A stretch of 64,000 bases of DNA from Pseudomonas sp. H1h (GTDB lineage Bacteria; Pseudomonadota; Gammaproteobacteria; Pseudomonadales; Pseudomonadaceae), in contig NZ_AYMJ01000030.1 in the NCBI RefSeq assembly GCF_000633255.1, positions 124,001 through 188,000 of the forward strand. Direction: 5' to 3'. Made by a program: the position numbers and the translations under genes. Position 1 is the first letter of the stretch, and each line of letters opens with the position of its first letter. Shown piece after piece: positions 17,269 through 26,607 of the stretch. The notes under the pieces are model-generated. The model searched no databases and was not told where the DNA came from. It worked only from the letters and a program-made list of their open reading frames with translations.

Positions 17269-18789
17269 ATGTTCACTCAAGTGCCGCAGCCACTGGTCTA
17301 TGCCGAAGCCTTGCTGGCGCAGTTCGCCAGCCTGTCGCGCGCGGCGGACGGGGCTGCGCTGCTGGGTGACTTCGTGCGCGGCCTGGCCGAGCTGAGCGGT
17401 TGCGAGCTGACGCAGTTGTACCTGCTCGACGCCACCCACACTTGCCTGGGGATGAACGCCGAGTGCCTCGATGGCGCGCTGCAACCGCGCGCCGCGACCA
17501 GCCTGCCGGCGGATTACAACGGCGAGCAATTGCTGCAGTTTGCCCTGTGCCAGAACCGCGTGGTGTGCCTGGATGATCTGGGTGCCAGCCTGCACGAAAC
17601 CAGCTTTCTGCCGGCCACCGCCGGCACCTGGCAATCGCTGCTGTGCGTGCCGTTGGTCAATCAGCAGAAGGCAGTGGAGGGCCTGTTGTTGTGTGCCAGT
17701 CGCCGCCACGTCGACCTGCAGGGTTTCGCCGATTCCCTCGGCCAGCTCGGCTCGTTCGTACTCGGTCAGTTGCACTTGCTGCAACGCCTGCGCCAGCCCG
17801 TCGGGGTGGAGGCGCCGGTGAGCCGCAGCGTGCCGAGTCTCAACGGTTACGGCCTGATCGGCAAAAGCGCGGCGATGCGCCAGACCCACTCGCTGATCAG
17901 CAAAGTCCTGCACAGCCCGTACACCGTGTTGCTGCGGGGCGAGACCGGTACCGGCAAAGAAGTGGTCGCCCGGGCGATTCACGATTGTGGCCCGCGTCGC
18001 TCCCAGGCATTCATCGTGCAAAACTGCGCGGCGTTCCCGGAAAACCTGCTGGAAAGCGAGCTGTTCGGCTACCGCAAAGGCGCCTTTACCGGCGCTGACC
18101 GCGATCGCGCCGGGCTGTTCGATGCGGCCAATGGCGGCACGCTGTTGCTGGATGAAATCGGCGACATGCCGCTGTCGCTGCAGGCGAAGATTCTGCGTGT
18201 GTTGCAGGAAGGCGAGATCCGTCCGCTGGGCTCCAACGACACCCATAAGATCGACGTGCGCATCATCGCCGCGACGCACCGCGACCTGGCAGTGCTGGTC
18301 AGCGAAGGCAAGTTCCGCGAGGACTTGTACTACCGCCTGGCGCAATTCCCGATCGAGTTGCCGGCCTTGCGTCAGCGCGAAGGCGACATCCTCGATCTGG
18401 CCCGGCACTTTGCCGAAAAGGCCTGTGCGTACTTGCAACGTGATCCGGTGCGCTGGTCCGACGCGGCGCTGGAACACCTGTCCGGTTACACCTTCCCCGG
18501 CAACGTGCGGGAACTCAAGGCACTGGTCGAACGCGCGGTGCTGTTGTGCGAGGGCGGCGAATTGCTCGCCGAGCATTTCTCCCTGCGCATGGAGCCGATG
18601 CCCGAAGACCACAGCGGCCTGAATCTGCGCGAACGCCTGGAAAAGGTCGAACGCACGCTGTTGCTTGATTGCCTGCGCAAGAACGACGGCAACCAGACCC
18701 TCGCCGCCCGCGAACTGGGCTTGCCGCGCCGCACGCTGCTGTACCGCCTCGGGCGCCTGAATATCAACCTGGGTGATTTCGATGGTTGA
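17269..18789 (+). CDS. sfa2: Sigma54-dependent transcriptional activator of the T6SS (Sfa2/VasH type)
   Basis: 506 residues from the ATG at 17269, behind GAGGTGGG. Residues about 20-165 look like a GAF sensor domain. Residues about 195-425 are the sigma54-interacting AAA+ domain, with Walker A GETGTGKE near 225, GAFTGA near 271 (the loop that touches sigma54) and Walker B TLLLDEIGDM. The C-terminus is a Fis-type helix-turn-helix (NQTLAARELGLPRRTLLYRL). There is no receiver domain, so it is not a classical two-component regulator. HSI-II loci have sfa2 at this place; VasH of Vibrio is the functional model. Targets here are not shown. Confidence 0.92.
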   Translation: MFTQVPQPLVYAEALLAQFASLSRAADGAALLGDFVRGLAELSGCELTQLYLLDATHTCLGMNAECLDGALQPRAATSLPADYNGEQLLQFALCQNRVVCLDDLGASLHETSFLPATAGTWQSLLCVPLVNQQKAVEGLLLCASRRHVDLQGFADSLGQLGSFVLGQLHLLQRLRQPVGVEAPVSRSVPSLNGYGLIGKSAAMRQTHSLISKVLHSPYTVLLRGETGTGKEVVARAIHDCGPRRSQAFIVQNCAAFPENLLESELFGYRKGAFTGADRDRAGLFDAANGGTLLLDEIGDMPLSLQAKILRVLQEGEIRPLGSNDTHKIDVRIIAATHRDLAVLVSEGKFREDLYYRLAQFPIELPALRQREGDILDLARHFAEKACAYLQRDPVRWSDAALEHLSGYTFPGNVRELKALVERAVLLCEGGELLAEHFSLRMEPMPEDHSGLNLRERLEKVERTLLLDCLRKNDGNQTLAARELGLPRRTLLYRLGRLNINLGDFDG

Positions 18790-18925
18790 TCTAGGGCTGT
18801 TTTCTGGAACAGGCGCCGCCTTTGTGGTCAGCCAAGTCCCCTCGCCACAGGGAGTTCGTGTGCCTCGGTGGTCAGGCTCAAGGCCGCGATGTAGAGCCTT
18901 CGCGATCACCTCAAAAACTTATTTC

Positions 18926-18958
18926 AGCGCCGCCCGCAAGGGTCGGCGCTTTGTGCTT
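18926..18958 (+). terminator. Hairpin after the sigma54 activator gene
   Basis: AGCGCCG (18926-18932) pairs with CGGCGCT (18944-18950), with an inner CCC-GCAA-GGG stem, then TTTGTGCTTTG. It resembles a moderately weak intrinsic terminator between the activator gene and the small lipoprotein gene, and could split the T6SS locus into two transcripts. Confidence 0.5.
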
Positions 18959-18981
18959 TGTCTACCCCTGGAGACCCTCTG

Positions 18982-19122
18982 ATGTCTGTTCGTCACTGGC
19001 ACGCTGTCCTGCTGACCCTCGTCGTTCTATGCGGCCTTGGCGGCTGTAGCGGCAATTACAAATTCAACGACAACGACTATCGCCCGTTGGGTGATCCGCA
19101 AGCGGTCAATCGCGGCAAGTGA
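18982..19122 (+). CDS. Small T6SS-associated lipoprotein (orfX-like)
   Basis: 46 residues. MSVRHWHAVLL leads into a hydrophobic stretch ending GLGGC, a clear lipobox, so the mature peptide is only about 25 residues (SGNYKFNDNDYRPLGDPQ). GGAG lies eight bases before the ATG. HSI-II clusters carry a small gene of this kind (orfX) between the sigma54 activator and the FHA gene, and the position here is the same. The role is unknown; membership in the conserved cluster argues that it is a real gene. Confidence 0.75.
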   Translation: MSVRHWHAVLLTLVVLCGLGGCSGNYKFNDNDYRPLGDPQAVNRGK

Positions 19123-19140
19123 CCGCAAGGAGCATCAAAC

Positions 19141-20334
19141 ATGGAATTGGTTTTCGAAATGCTGAACACCAAGCAGTTCGTGCCCACCGAGTTGTGCCAG
19201 AAGACCTTCAAACAGGCCGGCGGCGTGATCGGGCGGGGCGAGGACTGCGACTGGATCATTCCTGACCGCAAGCGTCATCTGTCCAATCACCACGCGATTG
19301 TCAGCTACCGCGAAGGCACGTTTTTTCTCACCGACACCAGCAGCAATGGGGTTCAGGACGGCGACAGCGGTGCACGCTTGCACAAGGGCGAACCGGTGCG
19401 CATCGAACACGGCAGCACCTACGTGCTCGGCGACTTCGAAATTCGCGCGCGACTGGTGCGTGACCCGGCGACCTTCGACGGTGAAGTCGGCCGTCCGCGT
19501 GCCGCCGGCAGCATCATTCCGGACGACGCGTTTCTCGATCTTGATCCGTTGAATGCGATCGAACAGCAAGAGCGCGTCTATTCGGAAATCGACGAACTGT
19601 TGGCCCCGACCGCCAAGCCCGAGGATTCCCGTCAGCGTGCCGACTATGCGCGCATCGACATGGAAAGCCTGATGGTGCCGGAGCTGATCGCACCGGTTGA
19701 ACCCGAGCCTGCTCCGGCCCCGAAAGCCGTCGAGCGTCAGAGCGAAGGGTTCTGGGAGCATTTCGGTGCGGCGCTGGGCGTCGATGTCAAAAGCCTCAGC
19801 CACGACGAGCGCGAAGCACTGGCACTGAACGCTGCGCGTCTGCTGCGGCAGAGCATCGGTGGCTTGCAGCAGAGCCTGCGCACCCGTTCGGAGCTGAAAA
19901 ACGAGCTGCGTCTGGCCCAGACCACCGTGCAAGGCACCAACAAGAACCCGCTGAAATTCGCCGTCGATCCGAGCGAAGCACTGCAGATTCTGTTGCAGCC
20001 GCACAAGCCCGGGCACCTGCCCGCCGAGCAGGCGATCTCTCGGGCGTTCCGCGATCTGCAGGCGCATCAGGTGGCCTTGCTTACCGCGAGCCGCGCCGCC
20101 GTACGCGGCACCCTGGAGCATTTCTCGCCGGAACAGCTGACCCTGCGTTTCGAGCGTGACAACAAGCCGTTGATCGCCACGTCGGGCGGCCGCTGGAGAG
20201 CGTTCGGCCGTTACCACCAGGCACTGCGTCAGGACGATGACTGGAGCGAGCGTCTGCTGGCCCGCGATTTCGCCCAGGCCTACGAAGAACAGATCCGCCT
20301 GATCTCCACCCTCCACACCGACCACCAAGGATGA
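19141..20334 (+). CDS. tagH: FHA-domain protein TagH (Fha2)
   Basis: 397 residues. Residues about 1-100 are a forkhead-associated domain: GGVIGRGEDCDW, the phosphothreonine-contacting RHLSNHHA and TDTSSNGV. The linker is Pro/Ala/Glu rich (about 175-205), and the C-terminal 190 residues match the TagH/VI_FHA domain (GFWEHFGAALGVDVKSLSHD). The protein probably binds a partner phosphorylated by the Stk1-like kinase at the end of the cluster, with the Stp1-like phosphatase reversing it. It is followed by tssJ with start and stop codons interlocked. Confidence 0.93.
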   Translation: MELVFEMLNTKQFVPTELCQKTFKQAGGVIGRGEDCDWIIPDRKRHLSNHHAIVSYREGTFFLTDTSSNGVQDGDSGARLHKGEPVRIEHGSTYVLGDFEIRARLVRDPATFDGEVGRPRAAGSIIPDDAFLDLDPLNAIEQQERVYSEIDELLAPTAKPEDSRQRADYARIDMESLMVPELIAPVEPEPAPAPKAVERQSEGFWEHFGAALGVDVKSLSHDEREALALNAARLLRQSIGGLQQSLRTRSELKNELRLAQTTVQGTNKNPLKFAVDPSEALQILLQPHKPGHLPAEQAISRAFRDLQAHQVALLTASRAAVRGTLEHFSPEQLTLRFERDNKPLIATSGGRWRAFGRYHQALRQDDDWSERLLARDFAQAYEEQIRLISTLHTDHQG

Positions 20335-20339
20335 TGCGC

Positions 20340-20840
20340 ATGTCTCGCCGCTCGACCGCTTTTTTCAAGACGCTGACTGCGCTCACCGTGCTGGTGCTGC
20401 TCGCCGGCTGCTCGTCGCTGTCGCCATACTCGAAAGTGACCAAGATCAACCTGAAACTGACCGGCAGCGATCAGCTCAACCCGGACCTCAACGGCCGTCC
20501 TTCGCCGATCGTGGTGCGCCTGTTCGAACTCAAGCACCCGGTGACCTTCGAGAACGCTGATTTCTTCAGCCTCTACGAGCGCGCCAAGGAATCCCTCAAC
20601 CCGGACCTGGTGGCCAGCGAAGAACTCGAACTGCGCCCGGGTGAAACCGTGGAAATGAAACTCAGCGTGGAGGAGGGCAGCCGCTACGTCGGCGTTCTCG
20701 CCGCGTATCGCGATCTGCCGGAAACCAAGTGGCGCTATACCGTTCAGGTCACTCCGCTGGAGCTGACCGACGCCGATCTGACCCTGGATCAGGCCGGTAT
20801 CCGCAACACCCATGAAGCGCTCGCCAAGGCGGATGACTGA
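20340..20840 (+). CDS. tssJ: T6SS outer-membrane lipoprotein TssJ (VasD/Lip)
   Basis: 166 residues from the ATG at 20340, nine bases after AAGG; ATGs at 20331 and 20334 are possible but too close to that site. The signal ends in VLLAGC (lipobox LAGC). The mature domain has the TssJ transthyretin-like strands (KINLKLTGSDQLNPDLNGR, then PIVVRLFELK). TssJ sits in the outer membrane and holds the TssM periplasmic part. Two bases separate its stop from the tssK start. Confidence 0.94.
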   Translation: MSRRSTAFFKTLTALTVLVLLAGCSSLSPYSKVTKINLKLTGSDQLNPDLNGRPSPIVVRLFELKHPVTFENADFFSLYERAKESLNPDLVASEELELRPGETVEMKLSVEEGSRYVGVLAAYRDLPETKWRYTVQVTPLELTDADLTLDQAGIRNTHEALAKADD

Positions 20841-20842
20841 AC

Positions 20843-22174
20843 ATGAATACCCATAAAGTCATTTGGCAGGAAGGCATGTTGCTGCGCCCGCAGCACTTCC
20901 AGCACAACGATCGCTATTACGATCACCAGATGAAAACCCGCACCCAGTTGCTGGGTGGCTACACCTGGGGTTTCCTCAATCTGGAGATCGACCTGCAGTT
21001 CCTCAACATGGGCAAGCTGGTGATCAGTGCCGCGTCGGGGATCCTGCCGGACGGCAGCCTGTTCGAACTCGGCGGCAACACCGAACCGCTGGCGCTGGAC
21101 GTGCCGCCGAACACCGGCAACACGCCGATTTACCTGGCGCTGCCGTTGGTCACCGGTAACCACATCGAAGCGCGCCGTCCGGAGCAGTCTGACGTGCTGG
21201 CGCGTTACACCGCGTATGACGCCGAAGTCGCCGACTCCAACGCTGGCGACGACTCCGCGAGCCAGGTCAGCTGCGGCCGCCCGGACTTCAAACTGTTGCT
21301 CGGCGAGCAGCAGAGCGATCAGGCCTACGTGAAGCTGAAGATCTGCGACGTGCTCGACACCACGCCGGACGGTGTGATCAGTCTCGATCCGGATTTCGTG
21401 CCGACCTACATTCAGGCCCACGCCTCCAGCTACCTGCTGTCGTGCCTCAAAGAAGTCATCAGCATGCTCAACCACCGGGGCGACACGATTGCCGAGCGGA
21501 TTCGCTCCAACGGCAAGGTCGGCGGCGCGGAGGTTGGCGACTTCATGATGCTGCAACTGATCAACCGTACCGAACTGCTGCTGCGCCATTACCTGGGCCT
21601 GGAGCAAGTGCACCCGGAAGAGTTGTACCGCACGCTGCTGACCATGCTCGGCGATCTGGCGACTTTCTCCAGCGACAGCAAACGCCCGCGCCTGGACAGC
21701 CGCTACTCCCACGCCGATCAGGGCGCGAGCTTCCGCAAACTGATGGAAGCGATTCGTCAGGTGCTGTCGATGGTGCTGGAGCAACACGCCATCGAGCTGA
21801 TCCTGCAAGCGCGTCAATACGGCATCATCGTGTCGCCGTTGCACGACCACAAACTGCTGGGCTCGGCTTCGTTCGTGCTGGCAGCGAGTGCCAACTGCGA
21901 CTCCGAAGAACTGCGCCAACGCTTGCCGGCGCACCTCAAGGTCGGCCCGGTGGAGCGCATTCGCCAACTGGTCAACCTGCACCTGCCGGGGATCAAGGTC
22001 AAACCCTTGCCCGTGGCCCCGCGGCAGATCGCGTTCCACTCGAACAAAACCTACTTCATCCTCGAACTCAGTTCCGAAGACCTGGCGCAACTCGAGCGCT
22101 CCGGCGGCTTCGCGTTCCACGTGTCCGGCGAATTCGCCGAGCTTGAACTGAAATTCTGGGCCATCAGGAACTGA
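20843..22174 (+). CDS. tssK: T6SS baseplate-membrane connector TssK (VasE/ImpJ)
   Basis: 443 residues, standard length. The start MNTHKVIWQEGMLLRPQHFQ is the family hallmark. The C-terminal part with YFILELSS and FAFHVSGEFAELELKFWAIRN is typical. TssK trimers attach the baseplate to the TssL/TssM inner-membrane complex. The downstream tssL begins five bases after the stop. Confidence 0.96.
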   Translation: MNTHKVIWQEGMLLRPQHFQHNDRYYDHQMKTRTQLLGGYTWGFLNLEIDLQFLNMGKLVISAASGILPDGSLFELGGNTEPLALDVPPNTGNTPIYLALPLVTGNHIEARRPEQSDVLARYTAYDAEVADSNAGDDSASQVSCGRPDFKLLLGEQQSDQAYVKLKICDVLDTTPDGVISLDPDFVPTYIQAHASSYLLSCLKEVISMLNHRGDTIAERIRSNGKVGGAEVGDFMMLQLINRTELLLRHYLGLEQVHPEELYRTLLTMLGDLATFSSDSKRPRLDSRYSHADQGASFRKLMEAIRQVLSMVLEQHAIELILQARQYGIIVSPLHDHKLLGSASFVLAASANCDSEELRQRLPAHLKVGPVERIRQLVNLHLPGIKVKPLPVAPRQIAFHSNKTYFILELSSEDLAQLERSGGFAFHVSGEFAELELKFWAIRN

Positions 22175-22179
22175 CCGAC

Positions 22180-23055
22180 ATGATCAAGGACATGGAACAC
22201 AACCAGGACGACAAAACCGTCCTGCTCGACCGTCAGGGCCACGGCCCGGCGTCGAGTCCGCTGACCGACTTCGCTGCGCCACCGCGCTTCGAGCAACTGG
22301 AAGAACGGATGATCTACGCTGCGCGCCTGCGCCCGGCGGAGGCGTTCAACATCAGCCTCAATTCGCTGGTGGCGGCCTCGTCCGAACTGCTTTCGGAAGT
22401 GGTGCGTCTCAAGCACAGCGAAACCCGCGAAGACCTTTACGCGCTCAACGAGCGCCTGACCGCCGGGCTCAAGCTGTTTGAAGTGCGCGCCCTGCATAAC
22501 GGCGCCGAAAGCAGCCAGGTGATGGCCGCTCGTTACGTGCTCTGCACCGTGGTCGACGAAGCCGTCGTGACCACGCCGTGGGGCAACGAAAGCGAGTGGT
22601 CGCAGATGAGCCTGCTGAGCAGCTTCCACAACGAGACCTTCGGTGGCGAGAAGTTCTTCCAGTTGCTTGATCGCCTGTCGAAGAACCCGGTCAAACACCT
22701 GCCGATGCTCGAGTTGATGTACCTGTGCCTGTCCCTCGGTTTCGAGGGCAAATACCGCGTGCAGGCGCGTGGCATGCTCGAACTCGAAGGCATCCGCGAC
22801 GCCCTGTACCGGCAGATCCGTCAGCTGCGTGGCGACGTGCCGCGCGAGTTGTCGCCGCACTGGGAAGGCCTCAACGATCAGCGCCGCAACCTGGTGCGCA
22901 TCGTGCCGGCGTGGATGGTGGTGCTGTTCACTTTCGTCTGCCTGGTGGTGATGTATTCGGGCTTCGCCTGGGTCCTGGGCGAGCAGCGCGACACCGTTCT
23001 GCAACCATATCAGCCGCTTGATCCGGCCGCGGTTCAACCGCAGTCGCAGCCGTAA
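22180..23055 (+). CDS. tssL: T6SS inner-membrane protein TssL (DotU/ImpK)
   Basis: 291 residues. The cytoplasmic DotU domain (about 55-240) includes AAFNISLNSLV-like and FHNETFGGEKFFQLLDRL followed by ELMYLCLSLGFEGKYRV, the usual signature. One membrane segment lies near the C-terminus (WMVVLFTFVCLVVMYSGFAW). There is no peptidoglycan-binding OmpA-like extension, so envelope anchoring must rely on TssM/TssJ or another protein. An in-frame Met at residue 5 (22192) is an alternative start. Confidence 0.95.
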   Translation: MIKDMEHNQDDKTVLLDRQGHGPASSPLTDFAAPPRFEQLEERMIYAARLRPAEAFNISLNSLVAASSELLSEVVRLKHSETREDLYALNERLTAGLKLFEVRALHNGAESSQVMAARYVLCTVVDEAVVTTPWGNESEWSQMSLLSSFHNETFGGEKFFQLLDRLSKNPVKHLPMLELMYLCLSLGFEGKYRVQARGMLELEGIRDALYRQIRQLRGDVPRELSPHWEGLNDQRRNLVRIVPAWMVVLFTFVCLVVMYSGFAWVLGEQRDTVLQPYQPLDPAAVQPQSQP

Positions 23056-23067
23056 CAGGGACGTGTG

Positions 23068-26000
23068 ATGAAAAAGTTTTTCAAGAAAGTCGGCGCCTTC
23101 CTGCGCCAGACCTGGGTCTGGACTCTGCTGCTGGTGCTGTTCGTGGCACTGCTGGTGTGGTTCGTTGGCCCGTTGTTGGCAGTGGATGACTACAAGTTCT
23201 GGGAAAGCGCGACCTCGCGTCTGCTGACCATCAGCGTGCTGTTCCTGATCTGGGGCCTGACCATGGTCTTCGTCAGCTGGCGCGCGGGTATCCGCAAGAA
23301 AGCCGTCGAAGAAACCGAAGACGGCCAGGATCGCATCCGTCGTGACGATCTGATCGAAGAAGAGCAGAAAGAGTTGAAGGCGCGGTTCAAGGACGCGCTG
23401 AAAACCCTGAAGACCTCGAGCCTGTATCGCGGCCGCAGCGAACGCTGGCGCAACGATTTGCCGTGGTACCTGCTGATCGGCCCGCAGTCCTGCGGCAAGA
23501 CCAGCCTGCTGGACTTCTCCGGGCTCGAATTCCCGATCAACAAGATCGACCGCAAGCTGACCCGCGACACCCTCGGTACCCGTCATTGCGACTGGTACTT
23601 CGCCGACCACGGTGTGCTGATCGACACCGCCGGGCGCTACACCGCGCAGCCGGACGCGGAAGTCGACGGCAGTGCCTGGACCACCTTGCTCGAACTGTTG
23701 CGCAAGCGTCGTCGCGGGCGTCCGTTGAACGGCGTGCTGGTGACCATTCCGGTGGAATCGCTCATCGGTGGCAGCGAGCAGGACATCGACGCCCTGGCGC
23801 GCCAGGTACGCGGTCGCCTGCAAGATGTCTATCAGAAGCTGCACGTCGACGTACCGGTGTATCTGGTGCTGAGCAAGGCTGACAAGCTGCTCGGTTTCGA
23901 CGAGTTCTTCGATCAACTGACCCGCGAAGAAAGCGATCAAGTGCTGGGTACCAGCTTCCGCAAGGATCAGCTCGGCACCGACGTCGCGGTACTGCGCAGC
24001 GAGTTCGAAGAGCTGCTGCGTCGCCTGAACAATCAGGTGATCATGCGCATGCACTCCGAGCGCGATACCCAGCGCCGTGGCCGCATCCTCGACTTCCCGC
24101 ATCAACTGGGGCAGATCGGCGAGCATCTGTGCCTGTTCGTCGACCTGGCGTTCACCGGCAACCGCTACCAGCGCGCGACGCTGCTGCGTGGTTTCTACCT
24201 GACCAGCGCCCCGCACCTGACTCAGGAAATGGACGCGACCACCGCCGGCATCGGCGCCAATCTGGGCATGAATGCCGGCGTGTTGCCGACCCTGCGCAGT
24301 GGCCGTTCGCGTTTCATCCATCATCTGTTCAGCCGGGTGATTTTCCCGGAATCCGATCTGGCCGGCCTCGACAAGCGCGAGCGCAGCCGCATCCATTGGG
24401 GTCAGCGTGCGTTGTACGTCGGCGCACTGGCGGCACTGGCCCTGTTCGGCATGCTCTGGGCCGGTGGTTTCTCGGCCAACTACGAGCGTCTGGAAAACCT
24501 GCGCGCACTGGCGCAGAACTGGACTCAACAGCGTTCGGCGCTGACCCCGCGTGATGACGCGATGGGCGTGCTGAAAACCCTCGACACCAGCTACGCCGCG
24601 ACTCAGGTGTTCCCGAAAAAGGGCGACGTCTCGTACCACGAGCGGGGCGGTCTGTATCAGGGCGAAGACGTCAATCCGGTGGTCAGGCAGGCCTACGAGC
24701 ACGAACTCGAAGTGCAACTGCTGCCACGGGTCGCGACGATGCTCGAAGGGCAGATCCGCGCCAACATGAAGGACCGCGAAAAGCTGCTCAACAGCCTGCG
24801 CGCGTACCTGATGTTGAACATGAAAGACCGCCGTGACGCCGCGTGGCTCAAGGACTGGGTCGCCACTGACTGGTCGCAGCGCTATACCGGCAACACCGCG
24901 GTGCAGAACGGTCTGAACACTCACCTCGAGCGCCTGCTGAAGCAGCCGTTCATCTACCCGCTGAACGATCAGTTGGTGACTCAGGCGCGTCAGGTTCTGC
25001 GTTCCGAATCGCTGGCCACCGTGGTCTACCGCATGCTCCGCGAGCAGGCGCGCAACCTGCCGGAATACCGTTTCAGCCAGCACCTCGGCCCGCAGGGCTC
25101 GCTGTTCATCGGCACCGAATACGTGATCCCGGGGTTCTACACCCAGCAGGGTTATCAGCAGTATTTCTCGGTGCAGGGTTCGGCGCTGGTCACCGACATC
25201 CTGCGTGACAACTGGGTGCTGGGCGAAGGTGCGGGCATCAGCGACATGGACTTGCGTCGCCTGATGGTCGAGCTGGAGCAACTGTACTTCCGCGACTACG
25301 CCAACTACTGGAGCGAAGCCGTTGGCCAGGTGGCGTTGCCGCCGATCAGCGACGCCGGTGAAGGCGCCGAGCAACTGGCGGGCCTGACTTCGGCCAACTC
25401 ACCGGTGCTGGCGTTGCTCACTGAAGTGCGCGAAAACACGCGCTTCCCGGCTGCTGCCGATCCGGTGGATGAAGCCGGTGATGCCGCTGATGCACTGGCG
25501 GGGCAGAAGGGCAAACTGGGCAAGGTCGGCAAGCTGGCCTCGGCAGTCGCGGACAAAGCCTCGGCGATGAACGTGGCGAAAAACCTGCCGGACACCGCGA
25601 AGAAGTCGCTGCAACGTCGTTTCGAGCCGCTGCACCGGTTGCTCGATGACAACAACGGCCCGGCCGCTGACCTGACCCCGGCCCTCAGTGCGCTCAACGA
25701 CTTGCAACTGCAACTGTCCGGTCTGGCCCGTTCCAGTACGCCGGAACAAGCCGCGTTCGAACTGGCGAAAACCCGCATGAGCGGCCAGCGTGATGCGCTG
25801 ACCAACCTGCGTGCTGCCTCGGGTCGCCTGCCGCGTCCGCTGAGCGTGTGGTTCAACGTGCTGGCCGAAGACTCGTGGCGCCTGGTGCTCAACGATGCCT
25901 ACCAATACCTGAACGGCCGTTATCAGAACGAGCTGTACAGCGTGTATGGCAAGACCATCAGCAAGCGTTATCCGTTCAGCGCCAGCAGCACCAGCGACGT

Positions 26001-26607
26001 GGCGATCAGCGACTTCCGCGAGTTCTTCCGGGCGCAAGGCACCGTCGACCGCTTCTTCGACAGCTACATGCGTCCGTTCGTCAGCGGTGATCCGGGCAAC
26101 TACCGGATGCGCAGCGTCGACGGCCACAGCCTGCCGGTGTCGAAGATGTATCTGGACCAGATGGCGGCAGCCCTGACGATTCGCCAGAGCTTCTTCTCGA
26201 TCAACCCGGCCGAGCCGACCGTGCAGTTCAAACTGGAGCCGTACACCCTCGATCCGGCGGTGAGCCGTTCCGAGTTCAAGTTCGGCGACAAGACCATGGA
26301 ATACCGCCACGGTCCGATCCTGCCAATGACGTTCAAGTGGCCGACCGATGCTGAAGACGGTCGTACCAGCCTGGTGATGGACAAGATGGCGGGGCGTCCG
26401 ATCGGTATCGAGAAGAACTCCGGCCCATGGTCGCTGTTCCGTCTGTTCGACCTGATGCAGACCGAATACCTGACCGGTCGCGACGTGTTGGTGCTGAAAG
26501 CCGACGTGGGTGGCTTGCGCGCCAACTACCTGCTGACCAGCCAGCGCACGCCGAACCCGTTCGACATGGGCGTATTGCGCACCTTCCGTATGCCGGTGCA
26601 GCTCTGA
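23068..26607 (+). CDS. tssM: T6SS inner-membrane protein TssM (IcmF/VasK)
   Basis: 1179 residues from the ATG at 23068 (a GTG directly before it is in frame). Two hydrophobic segments lie at residues about 14-35 and 50-70, and a third near 445-465. The cytoplasmic domain between them carries Walker A GPQSCGKTSLL. The large periplasmic C-terminal part ends in the IcmF beta domain (FKLEPYTLDP and MTFKWP) that contacts TssJ. TssM spans the envelope and forms the channel with TssL. Its last base is shared with the start of the phosphatase gene. Confidence 0.96.
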   Translation: MKKFFKKVGAFLRQTWVWTLLLVLFVALLVWFVGPLLAVDDYKFWESATSRLLTISVLFLIWGLTMVFVSWRAGIRKKAVEETEDGQDRIRRDDLIEEEQKELKARFKDALKTLKTSSLYRGRSERWRNDLPWYLLIGPQSCGKTSLLDFSGLEFPINKIDRKLTRDTLGTRHCDWYFADHGVLIDTAGRYTAQPDAEVDGSAWTTLLELLRKRRRGRPLNGVLVTIPVESLIGGSEQDIDALARQVRGRLQDVYQKLHVDVPVYLVLSKADKLLGFDEFFDQLTREESDQVLGTSFRKDQLGTDVAVLRSEFEELLRRLNNQVIMRMHSERDTQRRGRILDFPHQLGQIGEHLCLFVDLAFTGNRYQRATLLRGFYLTSAPHLTQEMDATTAGIGANLGMNAGVLPTLRSGRSRFIHHLFSRVIFPESDLAGLDKRERSRIHWGQRALYVGALAALALFGMLWAGGFSANYERLENLRALAQNWTQQRSALTPRDDAMGVLKTLDTSYAATQVFPKKGDVSYHERGGLYQGEDVNPVVRQAYEHELEVQLLPRVATMLEGQIRANMKDREKLLNSLRAYLMLNMKDRRDAAWLKDWVATDWSQRYTGNTAVQNGLNTHLERLLKQPFIYPLNDQLVTQARQVLRSESLATVVYRMLREQARNLPEYRFSQHLGPQGSLFIGTEYVIPGFYTQQGYQQYFSVQGSALVTDILRDNWVLGEGAGISDMDLRRLMVELEQLYFRDYANYWSEAVGQVALPPISDAGEGAEQLAGLTSANSPVLALLTEVRENTRFPAAADPVDEAGDAADALAGQKGKLGKVGKLASAVADKASAMNVAKNLPDTAKKSLQRRFEPLHRLLDDNNGPAADLTPALSALNDLQLQLSGLARSSTPEQAAFELAKTRMSGQRDALTNLRAASGRLPRPLSVWFNVLAEDSWRLVLNDAYQYLNGRYQNELYSVYGKTISKRYPFSASSTSDVAISDFREFFRAQGTVDRFFDSYMRPFVSGDPGNYRMRSVDGHSLPVSKMYLDQMAAALTIRQSFFSINPAEPTVQFKLEPYTLDPAVSRSEFKFGDKTMEYRHGPILPMTFKWPTDAEDGRTSLVMDKMAGRPIGIEKNSGPWSLFRLFDLMQTEYLTGRDVLVLKADVGGLRANYLLTSQRTPNPFDMGVLRTFRMPVQL

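Noticed and set aside
22051..25374. A 1107-codon open frame on the minus strand
   Set aside because: It is a mirror of tssK, tssL and tssM caused by G+C-rich third positions; no ribosome site and no recognisable domain. The same holds for long minus frames at 14760-17276, 11369-13696 and 17200-18909.
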